DNA of 64,000 bases, taken from contig CACYYG010000014.1 of assembly GCA_902778535.1 (NCBI GenBank), positions 1-64,000 on the forward strand. Reading direction: 5' to 3'. The notes under the pieces were generated by a model. That model was not told the origin of the DNA. It saw only the letters and a program-made list of their open reading frames with translations, and did not search any database. Position numbers and translations under genes: made by a program. Origin of the DNA: an uncultured Prevotellaceae bacterium (GTDB lineage: Bacteria; Bacteroidota; Bacteroidia; Bacteroidales; Bacteroidaceae). Shown here piece after piece: positions 17,169 to 24,698 of this stretch (positions within the stretch are counted from its first letter, which is position 1; each line of letters begins with the position of its first letter).

Positions 17169-18452
17169 TTATACCTTCTCCAAAGCCTGGCGGATGTCGT
17201 CGAGGATATCTTCAACATCCTCAATACCCACCGACAGACGGATGAGGTCAGGAGCGATGCCTGCCTGACGCAGCTGCTCGTCGCTGAGCTGGCGATGCGT
17301 GTGGCTGGCGGGATGGAGCACACAGCTGCGGGCATCGGCCACGTGGGTCACGATGTTGATCATCTGCAGCGAATCCATCCACTTGATGGCTGTCTCACGA
17401 GTGCCCTTCAAGCCGAAGGCGATGACACCGCAAGAGCCATTGGGCAGATATTTCTGACCGAGGTCGTAGTAGGCGTTGTCCTTCAATCCGCAATAGTGCA
17501 CCCACGCCACCTTCGGGTTGTCGTGCAGGAACTCAGCCACCTTCTGTGCGTTCTTACAGTGCTGAGCCACACGCAGATGCAGCGTCTGCAGGCCTAGATT
17601 GAGGAGGAACGAGTTCTGCGGAGCGGGAATGGAGCCGAGGTCGCGCATCAGCTGTGCCACCAATTTCGTGGTGTAGCCCATCTTGCCGAAGGCCTTCACG
17701 TAGGTAAGGCCATGATACGACTCATCAGGCGTGCAGAGGCCGGGGAACTTCTCAGCATGAGCCAGCCAGTCGAAGTTGCCGCTATCTACCACTACGCCGC
17801 CCACCTGAGTGGCCATACCGTCCATATATTTCGTCGTCGAGTGGGTCACGATGTCGGCTCCCCATTCGAAGGGACGGCAGTTGACGGGTGTGGCAAAGGT
17901 GTTGTCGACAATGAGGGGCACACCGTTCTTGTGGGCAATCTTGGCAAAGCGCTCAATATCGAAGACGGCGCAGCCGGGATTGGAGATGGTTTCGCCGAAC
18001 ACGGCCTTCGTATTCGGACGGAAGGCTGCCTGTATCTCCTCGTCGCTGGCTTCCTGCGAGATGAACGTGCAGTCGATGCCCAGTTTCTTCAGCGTTACAC
18101 CGAAGAGATTATACGTACCGCCATAAATCTCGTTGGAGGTGATGAAGTGGTCGCCTGCCTGACAGATATTGAAGATGGCATAGAAGTTGGCAGCCTGTCC
18201 TGACGATGTCAGCACAGCGCCCACGCCGCCCTCGAGCGCAGCAATCTTGGCGGCCACAGCGTCGTTGGTGGGATTCTGCAGGCGGGTATAGAAATAGCCC
18301 TCCTTCTCCAGGTCGAAGAGCTTCGCCATCTCGTCGGAATCGTCGTATTTAAAGGTGGTTGACTGAATGATGGGCAGCTCGATGGGCTCCCCGTTCTTGG
18401 CCTTGTAACCTGCATGTACGCAGAGCGAGCCTTGACGTAGTTTTTTACTCAT
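17169..18452 (-). CDS. metY: O-acetylhomoserine sulfhydrylase (PLP-dependent)
   Basis: Makes homocysteine from O-acetylhomoserine and sulfide in methionine synthesis. 427 residues, typical for the Cys/Met-metabolism PLP family. Visible motifs are YTRLQNPT near 55-62, SSGQAA, VDNTFATP, and the PLP lysine K208 in HSTTKYMDG. The sequence fits the O-acetylhomoserine branch better than cystathionine synthases. The start at 18452 follows a duplicated promoter region, while a longer upstream frame runs through that repeat and is not expected to be translated. It leads a unit with the downstream TonB receptor and DUF4249 genes. Confidence 0.9.
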   Translation of the reverse strand: MSKKLRQGSLCVHAGYKAKNGEPIELPIIQSTTFKYDDSDEMAKLFDLEKEGYFYTRLQNPTNDAVAAKIAALEGGVGAVLTSSGQAANFYAIFNICQAGDHFITSNEIYGGTYNLFGVTLKKLGIDCTFISQEASDEEIQAAFRPNTKAVFGETISNPGCAVFDIERFAKIAHKNGVPLIVDNTFATPVNCRPFEWGADIVTHSTTKYMDGMATQVGGVVVDSGNFDWLAHAEKFPGLCTPDESYHGLTYVKAFGKMGYTTKLVAQLMRDLGSIPAPQNSFLLNLGLQTLHLRVAQHCKNAQKVAEFLHDNPKVAWVHYCGLKDNAYYDLGQKYLPNGSCGVIAFGLKGTRETAIKWMDSLQMINIVTHVADARSCVLHPASHTHRQLSDEQLRQAGIAPDLIRLSVGIEDVEDILDDIRQALEKV

Positions 18453-18481
18453 TTTTTCAGATAATGTTGTTATTCGGCTTG

Positions 18482-18637
18482 CAAAGGTACGAAAATTTCG
18501 ATTAAGCAAGAACAAAAAGAGTCTTTTGTTTTTGTCGAGCGTGAGAAATTTATTTAATAAGCGAGAGAAAAGTGAAAGAAAAACGCGTTTTTCTTTCCTT
18601 TTCCGAGCGAAAGTACATTCGGCGAAAGCCAAAGGTA
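18482..18637 (-). promoter_or_regulatory. Duplicated -7 elements upstream of metY
   Basis: TACCTTTG occurs twice on the minus strand, at 18489-18482 and at 18637-18630, each at the same place in two copies of an 83-bp repeat. The nearer one would start transcription about 25 nt upstream of the metY ATG. A good TTTG at the expected -33 distance is lacking for both. Confidence 0.6.
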
Positions 18638-18713
18638 CGAAAATTTCGATTAAGCAAGAACAAAAAGAGTCTTTTGTTTTTGTCGAGCGTGAGAAATTTA
18701 TTTAATAAGCGAG
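18483..18713. repeat. Tandem duplication: two perfect 83-bp copies, 148 bp apart
   Basis: 18483-18565 and 18631-18713 are identical. The following 33 bases are also related but diverged, so the duplicated unit was about 148 bp. Each copy carries a -7 element for metY and a hairpin-forming AACAAAAAGA/TCTTTTGTT. Confidence 0.9.
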
Positions 18714-18728
18714 GGGAAAGCAAAAGGA

Positions 18729-18794
18729 AAACGCATTTTTCTGTTTCAAGCTTAGAAACAAAGTGTTTTCGCCTTAGAAACAAAGTGTTTCAAG
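18729..18794. repeat. 22-bp-periodic units with GAAACA-AAG-TGTTTC palindrome
   Basis: Two clear units start at 18751 and 18773 (shared word CTTAGAAACAAAGTGTTT), 22 bp apart. A degenerate third unit starts at 18729, ending GTTTCAAG like the last unit. Each clear unit holds a 15-nt palindrome. Confidence 0.75.
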
Positions 18795-18804
18795 CATGGA
18801 AAAT

Positions 18805-18879
18805 TTTCGACCTGTACGGTTGAAAGGAAAGTATTTCCTGTATTCATTCAAGATGTCATTTTAACCGTACAGGTCGAAA
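18805..18879. repeat. Inverted repeat with perfect 17-bp arms
   Basis: TTTCGACCTGTACGGTT (18805-18821) and its exact reverse complement (18863-18879) flank 41 nt. It could be a stem-loop in RNA or the relic of a very small mobile element. No T-run adjoins it, so a simple terminator is unlikely. Confidence 0.8.
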
Positions 18880-18881
18880 TT

Positions 18882-18925
18882 TCTCATATGGTTTTTGAAA
18901 AAATCTCATATCCTTTTTTTCACAA
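18882..18925. repeat. Two 22-bp units beginning TCTCATAT
   Basis: TCTCATAT at 18882 and 18904 is followed in each case by a T-rich tract. The units are 22 bp apart, the same period as the arrays elsewhere in the window. With only two units, chance is possible. Confidence 0.45.
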
Positions 18926-19048
18926 ATGCCTCGTTCATGAAAATAAACAGCCTGTTTTTGAGGAGATATCTAAACTGCCGAAGAAATAGAAACTTCATAC
19001 ACTCAGGCAGTCATTTCACACAATTCGATGAAATTTCCCCTCCGTTTT

Positions 19049-19080
19049 TTTGTCCGTTTCAAAACTATTCACTATCTTTG
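19049..19080 (+). promoter_or_regulatory. Promoter of structured RNA
   Basis: TTTG at 19049-19052 and TATCTTTG at 19073-19080, 20 nt apart: an exact consensus match. The next good reading frame starts 440 nt downstream, so the promoter serves a long untranslated or non-coding RNA. Confidence 0.8.
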
Positions 19081-19083
19081 CGG

Positions 19084-19453
19084 CTGACTCAGTAAGCCTG
19101 CTGCTCGGCACGCGGCGACGTGTGCTGGAGCATGAAGGGTGAGCGGGTCGGACATCGATGGACAGAGGCTACTAAGCCGTTTGTAGGGCTGGCCTCGAAA
19201 GGACGTTTTCTGAACGTTATCTTCTGCTAACTCAACTTCGCAACTTGAATTCTACAAGAAGATAAACGCAACGAAGCGTCCACGTTGGGTGTATTATATC
19301 CCGATGTATGGAAGTCATTATTGGCTCCCTACATTACCTATATAATACGCGATGGCGTGGGCTGGCTGAGTTGCTTATCTCTGTAGAAGGGCAATGCGAA
19401 GGCCAGGTTAGCGGGATAAGCGACAAAAAGTTTCTCCCGCGCCCTTTTTGTTT
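19084..19453 (+). ncRNA. Structured non-coding RNA, about 370 nt, family not identified
   Basis: No reading frame is credible here, yet the sequence folds extensively. Pairings seen: closing helix GACTCAG (19086-19092) with CTGAGTT (19366-19372); GAGGC/GCCTC (19165, 19192); GGACG/CGTCC (19201, 19277); GTTATCTTCT with AGAAGATAAAC (19216, 19257); GTATTATAT/ATATAATAC (19291, 19340); GCTTATC/GATAAGC (19373, 19415). It has a perfect promoter and ends in a hairpin followed by Ts. I could not find the conserved cores of RNase P RNA, tmRNA or SRP RNA. It may be the Bacteroidales-1 motif RNA or a 6S-like RNA, or something new. Confidence 0.65.
19424..19453 (+). terminator. Terminator-like hairpin at the end of the structured RNA
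   Basis: CAAAAAG (19424-19430) pairs with CTTTTTG (19444-19450), followed by TTT. An alternative stem, GCGGGA (19411) with TCCCGC (19435), is directly followed by GCCCTTTTTG. Either would stop most transcripts before the HEPN gene. Confidence 0.5.
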
Positions 19454-19520
19454 CCACACACTTTAAGTCTAATCAGCCGAGGCAGGGAGGAGCGGGTAGG
19501 CAGAGAAAAATGAATGAATT

Positions 19521-20015
19521 ATGCAGTTGTTATTAAAAAATGGGGAGTTATTCATACCTCTTCGTCGAAATAATTGCTTATTAGATTCAGGTCAGTTGAA
19601 ACAGTTTTACGATACTCTTCTATTTTGCGAAAACGATGTTTCAACAATGAAGTATTTCAAAATCAATAGCATTGAGATTAAAGAATTAAAGAAGAAAATG
19701 TCATTCGATATAGAACCCATAAAGGACAAATCTATATCTCTCTATCGAGACATTGACACCATCTATTATTGCTTAGTCAATCAAAAAGCATCTATACCAA
19801 GTTTGTATGAGCATATTAGAAATGCTTTCGCACATAATAGAATTGTAGAAATAGGGAAAAATGATTATTTAGTATACGATGTTATCCCAGCTTCTAAAAA
19901 GGCCAAGAAAGCAAATCCTAACAAAAAATATTCTCGTATAACGATGTACACCCGTGTTTCTTCACTTTCTAAACTATTGAAGATTTTAGAAGAAATAAGG
20001 AAAACGCAGAGATAA
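19521..20015 (+). CDS. Small HEPN-like protein
   Basis: 164 residues, A+T-rich compared with its neighbours. Near residue 100 it has EHIRNAFAHNRI, the Rx4H signature (R100, H105) of HEPN-fold proteins, many of which are RNases in toxin-antitoxin and phage-defence systems. The helical context fits small stand-alone HEPN proteins. No separate promoter is seen in the 67 nt between it and the structured RNA, so it may be expressed by read-through from that RNA's promoter. A BspA-like gene starts 12 nt after it ends. The RNase role is inference from the motif. A non-catalytic HEPN protein is also possible. Confidence 0.6.
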   Translation: MQLLLKNGELFIPLRRNNCLLDSGQLKQFYDTLLFCENDVSTMKYFKINSIEIKELKKKMSFDIEPIKDKSISLYRDIDTIYYCLVNQKASIPSLYEHIRNAFAHNRIVEIGKNDYLVYDVIPASKKAKKANPNKKYSRITMYTRVSSLSKLLKILEEIRKTQR

Positions 20016-20027
20016 TACAATAATCAT

Positions 20028-23000
20028 ATGAAACAGTTAAAGTCTATAATTCTGCTCACCCTGCTCATGTGCATGGTTGGAGCAAAGGTCTTCGCCTACA
20101 ATGCAAAGATAAACGGAATCTATTACAATTTTTCGGGAACGAATGCGATAGTGACTTCTGATGGTATTCTCCCTGGATACTACACTGGCAGCGTAGTTAT
20201 TCCAGAAACCGTCACATACAACGGAACCACATACACAGTGACGAGCATCGGCAACTCTGCATTCTACCACTGCTCCGGCCTGACAAGGGTAACCATCCCG
20301 AACTCAGTGACGAGCATCGGCGGCAAAGCGTTCTATGGTTGTTCCGGTCTGACTAACATCAACATCCCGAACTCAGTAACGAGCATTGGCTATCAGGCGT
20401 TTATATACTGCTATGGCCTGACGAGCGTGAACATCCCATACTCAGTGACGAGCATAGCAGATCAAGCATTCTCTGGTTGCTCCGGCCTGACGAGCGTGAC
20501 CATTGGGAATTCCGTGACGAGCATCGGGATCTTAGTGTTCGACGCTTGCTCCTGCCTGACTGAAGTCAATTATAATGCCACGAACTGCACCTCGATGGGG
20601 AGTTATGATTATCCTGTATTTAAGAATTGCTCATCTTTGACCACACTTAATATTGGAGATAACGTACAAATAATACCTGCTTATGCGTTCTACGGATGCT
20701 CCGGCCTGATAAGCGTGACCATTCCGAACTCAGTGACGAGCATCGGCAACTCTGCATTCTACCACTGCTCAGGCCTGACGAGCATGACCATCCCGAACTC
20801 GGTGACGAGCATCGGCAGCGGTGCGTTCTCTGGATGCTCCGGCCTTACGAGTGTGACCATCCCGAACTCCATGACGAACATCGGCAGCTATGCGTTCTCT
20901 GGATGCTCCGGCCTTATGAGCGTGACCATTCCGAACTCAGTAACGAGCATCGGCGAAAAGGCGTTTAGCTCATGCCAAAATCTAGAGAGTGTGACTATTG
21001 GAACGGGTGTCTTGAATATCGGTGAGAGTGTTTTTAACAATCACAAACCAGCAAAGGTTATTTGGCTTACGAATACCCCACCAAGTGGTTATAAGAATGC
21101 GGAAGGAATGGTAAACTATGTGGCGAATAACTTATATACTCAACTGAACAATAAGACAGAGTATCCTTTCCTCAGTTCACTATTTGAAGTTGGCGGTGTA
21201 AAGTATGTTCCTGTCAGCCCTTCTGAGCGCACCTGTGATGCCATCGACTGCCTTTATGATGAAAGAGCTGAGAATGTCAATATTGGAGAAACGGTGTCTT
21301 TCAAGGGGGTTGAAATGACGGTGCAGAGAGTACACCAATATGCCTGCTACAGAAATCCCTATATTAAGAATGTAGAATGCGACTGGAATGGTAATGTAGA
21401 AGATTACTCATTCTATGGGTGCACAAAAATCAATCAGATAAAAGCAAGTAATGGTGGTAACATCGGAACCTCCGCATTCCAAGGCATTACAAGTGAGTGC
21501 ACTGCTAATATCAATAATAGTGGATATATTGGAGACAAGGCGTTCTATCAAAGCACAGGAATAAAGACGTTGGAAGTTGGAAGTAATGTCACCGATATTA
21601 ATAGTTCAGCTTTTTATGAGTGTACAGGATTAACGTCTGCTCAGCTCCAAAACAATGGAAATATTGGAGGAAGCGCAATCCAAGGTTGTACTGGGTTAAC
21701 AACTGCGACGATTATGAATAAAGGAGTAATAGGAGCAAGTGCTTTCCAAGGCTGCACGGCAATGACAACAGCTACAATCGGCGAAGCTGTCACGGGGATA
21801 GGCAGTGAAGCCTTTCGTGGTTGCTCTTCCCTGCAGAGCATCGTTATCCCCAATGCTGTCATGAACTTGGGGAAATACGCCTTTTATGGCTGTTCTCAGA
21901 TGACATCCGTAAAGATGGGTACTGGGGTTAAGACCATCAGCACCTACGCCTTTGCGGGCAGCTCGTCACTGACTGATATGCAAATAGGCAGCAAAGTGGA
22001 AACCATTATGGAAAATGCTTTCAACAATTGCAAGGCACTGCCAGAGATAGAGATTCCAAAGTCAGTGAAGACAATCAACAACTATGTATTTAGAGGTTGC
22101 TCAGGGTTGAAGGACGTCCTTATAGCCGACAGGGATACCATTCTGACGTTGGGCAGCAACGGCTCGTCATCGCTGTTCTCCGACTGTCCTTTGGACTCAG
22201 TCTATATCGGTGGCAATATCAATTACAATACGAGCAGCAACTACGGCTATTCGCCATTCTATAGAAACACATCGTTACGCACGGTGGTGATAACTGACAA
22301 GGAGACGGAGATTTCGGAGAATGAGTTCTACGGCTGCACCAACCTGCAGGACGTGAAGATTGGCGACGGCGTGGAGAGCTTTGGCAACTGGGCGTTCTCC
22401 GGTTGTTCCAGTCTGAAGCACTTCGCGTTTGGCATGAGCGTAGAGCGGATAGGCAAGGAGGCGTTCAGCGACTGCACGGCAATGGAGAGCATCGCCAGCC
22501 GCTCGCCGGAGCCGCCCGTCTGCGGCTCGCAGGCTTTGGACGACATCAACAAATGGGAATGTGTGCTGACGGTGCCCGCCGGCAACAAGGCCGCCTATAT
22601 GGCTGCCGACCAGTGGAAAGAGTTCTTCTTCGTGGAGGAGGGCGAGGCGGTGAACAAATTCGTTACCGTCAGCATAGAAAAGAGCGAGGGCGGCAAGGTG
22701 CTGGTGAACGACAAAGAAGAGACGGAGGTGAGCCTGAAGCGAGGCAGCGACGTGACGTTCAAGTTCATTGCCGACGAGGGGCACAGCCTGGCACAGGTCT
22801 TGATTAATGGCGAGGACGTGACAGGGCAGGTGACAGAAGGTAGCTACACCCTGAAGGAAGTGTTTGCCGACGTAACCGTAAAAGCCACATTCAGCGTCAA
22901 CAGCTACAAGCTCATCTACCTCGTTGACGGCGAGGAGTATAAGACCTTGGACGTAGACTACGGTACGGCCATCACGCCAGAAGAAAGTCCTGAGAAGGAG

Positions 23001-23771
23001 GGCTACACTTTCAGCGGGTGGAGTGAAATACCCGCAACGATGCCTGCGCACGATGTGACGGTAACAGGCACATTCAGCATCAACAGCTACATGCTGACCT
23101 ATCTTTTGGATGGTGAGGAATACAAGAAGATGGAAGTTGTCTATGGCTCTGCCATCACGCCAGAGGCCTCACCAGTGAAGGAAGGCTATACCTTCAGTGG
23201 GTGGAGCGAGATACCCGCAACGATGCCTGCGCACGATATGACGGTGACGGGTACGATGATTCCTAACCTCTATCAGTTGGTGTACCTTGTTGACGGACTG
23301 GAATACAAGACGGTGGACGTGCCATTTGGTTCGGCCATCACGCCAGAGCCAGAGCCTGAAAAGGAGGGTTATACCTTCAGCGGATGGATAGGCCTGCCTG
23401 AGACAATGCCTGCACGATTGGTGATTGTCACTGGTACATTCAGTATCAACAGCTACACGCTGACCTATATGATTGGCGACGAGTTGTACAAGCAGGTAGT
23501 GTATGAGTATGGTGCAACAATTACGTCGGAGCCTCAGCCGGAGGGCGACTACGTTTCCTTCGAGTGGGTGGGCGTACCTGAGACGATGCCGGCACACGAT
23601 GTGACGGTGACGGCGGTCTATGAGACAGGCATCGCTGAAATCATAATGATGGCTCAGCAAGGACAGGTGCGCATCTATGCCCCCAACGGTAAACGGCTCG
23701 ATAAGCTGCAGAAAGGACTAAACATCGTGGTGATGCAGGATGGAACCACCAAGAAAGTCGTGGTGAAATAA
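20028..23771 (+). CDS. BspA-type leucine-rich-repeat surface protein
   Basis: 1247-residue exported protein. Signal peptide to about residue 24, then many 23-residue LRR_5 repeats (consensus SVTIPNSVTSIG, AFSGCSGL) over about residues 50-350 and 430-880. Four Listeria-Bacteroides B-type repeats of about 60 residues follow (GYTFSGWSEIPATMPAHDVTVTGT). The end (QGQVRIYAPNGKRLDKL, then KKVVVK) resembles Prevotella C-terminal sorting segments. BspA relatives bind host matrix proteins or other bacteria. It starts 12 nt after the HEPN gene but has different base composition, so shared transcription may be incidental. Confidence 0.85.
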   Translation: MKQLKSIILLTLLMCMVGAKVFAYNAKINGIYYNFSGTNAIVTSDGILPGYYTGSVVIPETVTYNGTTYTVTSIGNSAFYHCSGLTRVTIPNSVTSIGGKAFYGCSGLTNINIPNSVTSIGYQAFIYCYGLTSVNIPYSVTSIADQAFSGCSGLTSVTIGNSVTSIGILVFDACSCLTEVNYNATNCTSMGSYDYPVFKNCSSLTTLNIGDNVQIIPAYAFYGCSGLISVTIPNSVTSIGNSAFYHCSGLTSMTIPNSVTSIGSGAFSGCSGLTSVTIPNSMTNIGSYAFSGCSGLMSVTIPNSVTSIGEKAFSSCQNLESVTIGTGVLNIGESVFNNHKPAKVIWLTNTPPSGYKNAEGMVNYVANNLYTQLNNKTEYPFLSSLFEVGGVKYVPVSPSERTCDAIDCLYDERAENVNIGETVSFKGVEMTVQRVHQYACYRNPYIKNVECDWNGNVEDYSFYGCTKINQIKASNGGNIGTSAFQGITSECTANINNSGYIGDKAFYQSTGIKTLEVGSNVTDINSSAFYECTGLTSAQLQNNGNIGGSAIQGCTGLTTATIMNKGVIGASAFQGCTAMTTATIGEAVTGIGSEAFRGCSSLQSIVIPNAVMNLGKYAFYGCSQMTSVKMGTGVKTISTYAFAGSSSLTDMQIGSKVETIMENAFNNCKALPEIEIPKSVKTINNYVFRGCSGLKDVLIADRDTILTLGSNGSSSLFSDCPLDSVYIGGNINYNTSSNYGYSPFYRNTSLRTVVITDKETEISENEFYGCTNLQDVKIGDGVESFGNWAFSGCSSLKHFAFGMSVERIGKEAFSDCTAMESIASRSPEPPVCGSQALDDINKWECVLTVPAGNKAAYMAADQWKEFFFVEEGEAVNKFVTVSIEKSEGGKVLVNDKEETEVSLKRGSDVTFKFIADEGHSLAQVLINGEDVTGQVTEGSYTLKEVFADVTVKATFSVNSYKLIYLVDGEEYKTLDVDYGTAITPEESPEKEGYTFSGWSEIPATMPAHDVTVTGTFSINSYMLTYLLDGEEYKKMEVVYGSAITPEASPVKEGYTFSGWSEIPATMPAHDMTVTGTMIPNLYQLVYLVDGLEYKTVDVPFGSAITPEPEPEKEGYTFSGWIGLPETMPARLVIVTGTFSINSYTLTYMIGDELYKQVVYEYGATITSEPQPEGDYVSFEWVGVPETMPAHDVTVTAVYETGIAEIIMMAQQGQVRIYAPNGKRLDKLQKGLNIVVMQDGTTKKVVVK
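20236..20970 (+). repeat. 69-bp coding repeats of the LRR region
   Basis: The first block of leucine-rich repeats is nearly identical at the nucleotide level, with words such as GGCCTGACGAGCGTGAC and CGAACTCAGTGACGAGCATC recurring at about 69-bp (23-codon) intervals. Unequal recombination would change repeat number without breaking the frame. Confidence 0.75.
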
Positions 23772-23855
23772 GTATTATTCAAAAATCCGATGATGCGAAA
23801 TGCCGTGCAAATGGTGTTTCGCATCGTTGTTGAATGGACTACTTCCGTCCCTTGG

Positions 23856-24560
23856 TTAGTTCTTTTTTATCTCAACAACGGTAAGAACACCTTTGTTGAC
23901 CCGGAAGCGGACATCGCGGCCTGCGAAAGGCATACCATAGATGCGAGTGTCGTCGTCGTGATAGCGCGGACGAGGGTCTTGGGCAAGTACACAGCGCAGA
24001 GTGTCTCGCTCTTCAGCGGTGAAGGCAGCAGCCACCTCCACAGGCATCTCCACCTGCAACGGCTCCCACTGCTGCGTGTCGACAAAGCCGCTGCGGGCCT
24101 CAGGATGGCTGTCGGCATAGGTGACGTAGGGCTTCACGTCGAAAATGGGTGTACCATCCATCAGGTCGGCTCCCAGCACATGCAGCACAGGACCGAGGCA
24201 GTGGTCCATTTCAATGCGGTCTAAACGCACGCACGAGAGTCCCAGACTGTTGGGACGGAAAGGCGAGCGCGAGGCAAAGACGCCTACGCGACGGTTGCCG
24301 CCAAGACGCGGCGGACGGACGGTAAGAGGTGAGGGGTGAGGGGTGAGAGGTGAGAGGTGAGAAGTGGAGGGATTGGCGCTAAACTGCCAGATGAGCCACA
24401 CATAGTCGAAGTCCTCCAGACCACGCACAGCCTCGGCGCGACGATAGTCAGGCTCGAAGACGACAGTGCCGGCCAGGCTCTCGGCAAGGCCGCTCTGCCG
24501 CGGAATACCGAACTTCGACGTCAGCGGCGAGTGGAAAAAGGCGATAGGATGTATTTCCAT
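23856..24560 (-). CDS. trmO: tRNA (N6-threonylcarbamoyladenosine-37) methyltransferase TrmO
   Basis: SAM-dependent N6-methylation of t6A37 in tRNA-Thr(GGU) by TrmO/TsaA enzymes. 234 residues with the core family motifs LEDFDYVWLIWQF, RPPRLGGNRRVGVFASRSPFRPN and DGTPIFDVKPYVTYAD. Between the first two motifs lies a Pro/Ser/Leu/Thr-rich segment (SHLSPLTPHPSPLT) encoded by a run of 7-bp repeats. This is an unusual insertion in an otherwise variable loop. The start at 24560 gives the canonical N-terminus, and the frame continues far upstream only as an antisense artefact of the GH43 gene. Divergent from that gene. Confidence 0.88.
   Translation of the reverse strand: MEIHPIAFFHSPLTSKFGIPRQSGLAESLAGTVVFEPDYRRAEAVRGLEDFDYVWLIWQFSANPSTSHLSPLTPHPSPLTVRPPRLGGNRRVGVFASRSPFRPNSLGLSCVRLDRIEMDHCLGPVLHVLGADLMDGTPIFDVKPYVTYADSHPEARSGFVDTQQWEPLQVEMPVEVAAAFTAEERDTLRCVLAQDPRPRYHDDDTRIYGMPFAGRDVRFRVNKGVLTVVEIKKN
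24321..24369. repeat. Heptanucleotide repeat inside trmO
   Basis: Six consecutive units of GGTRRGR (GGTAAGA, GGTGAGG twice, GGTGAGA three times) at 24321-24362 plus a degenerate seventh. Loss or gain of one unit would shift the trmO frame; three units (21 bp) would not. Confidence 0.85.
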
Positions 24561-24616
24561 TTGCACAGCGAAGGTACGAAAAATCAAATAAATAAAGAAA
24601 TAAAAAGAAATAAAAT

Positions 24617-24647
24617 TTTGCAGATAGGAAAAGAATATGTATTTTTG
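24617..24647 (+). promoter_or_regulatory. Promoter of the GH43-CBM6 gene
   Basis: TTTG at 24617-24620 and TATTTTTG at 24640-24647, 19 nt apart: consensus match, about 50 nt upstream of the ATG. Confidence 0.75.
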
Positions 24648-24698
24648 CACAGTTTTATACCTATTTTCTAAGAGAAAACTCCGTAACACCAAACCAAC

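Noticed and set aside
18550..18783. Small minus-strand proteins in the repeats upstream of metY
   Set aside because: They are translations of the duplicated promoter DNA and lack ribosome-binding context and any domain.
19084..19453. RNase P RNA, tmRNA or SRP RNA
   Set aside because: I could not find the GGAAAGTCC core of RNase P, a tag reading frame or tRNA-like end of tmRNA, or the SRP Alu/GGAA tetraloop domain. Rfam comparison is still needed.
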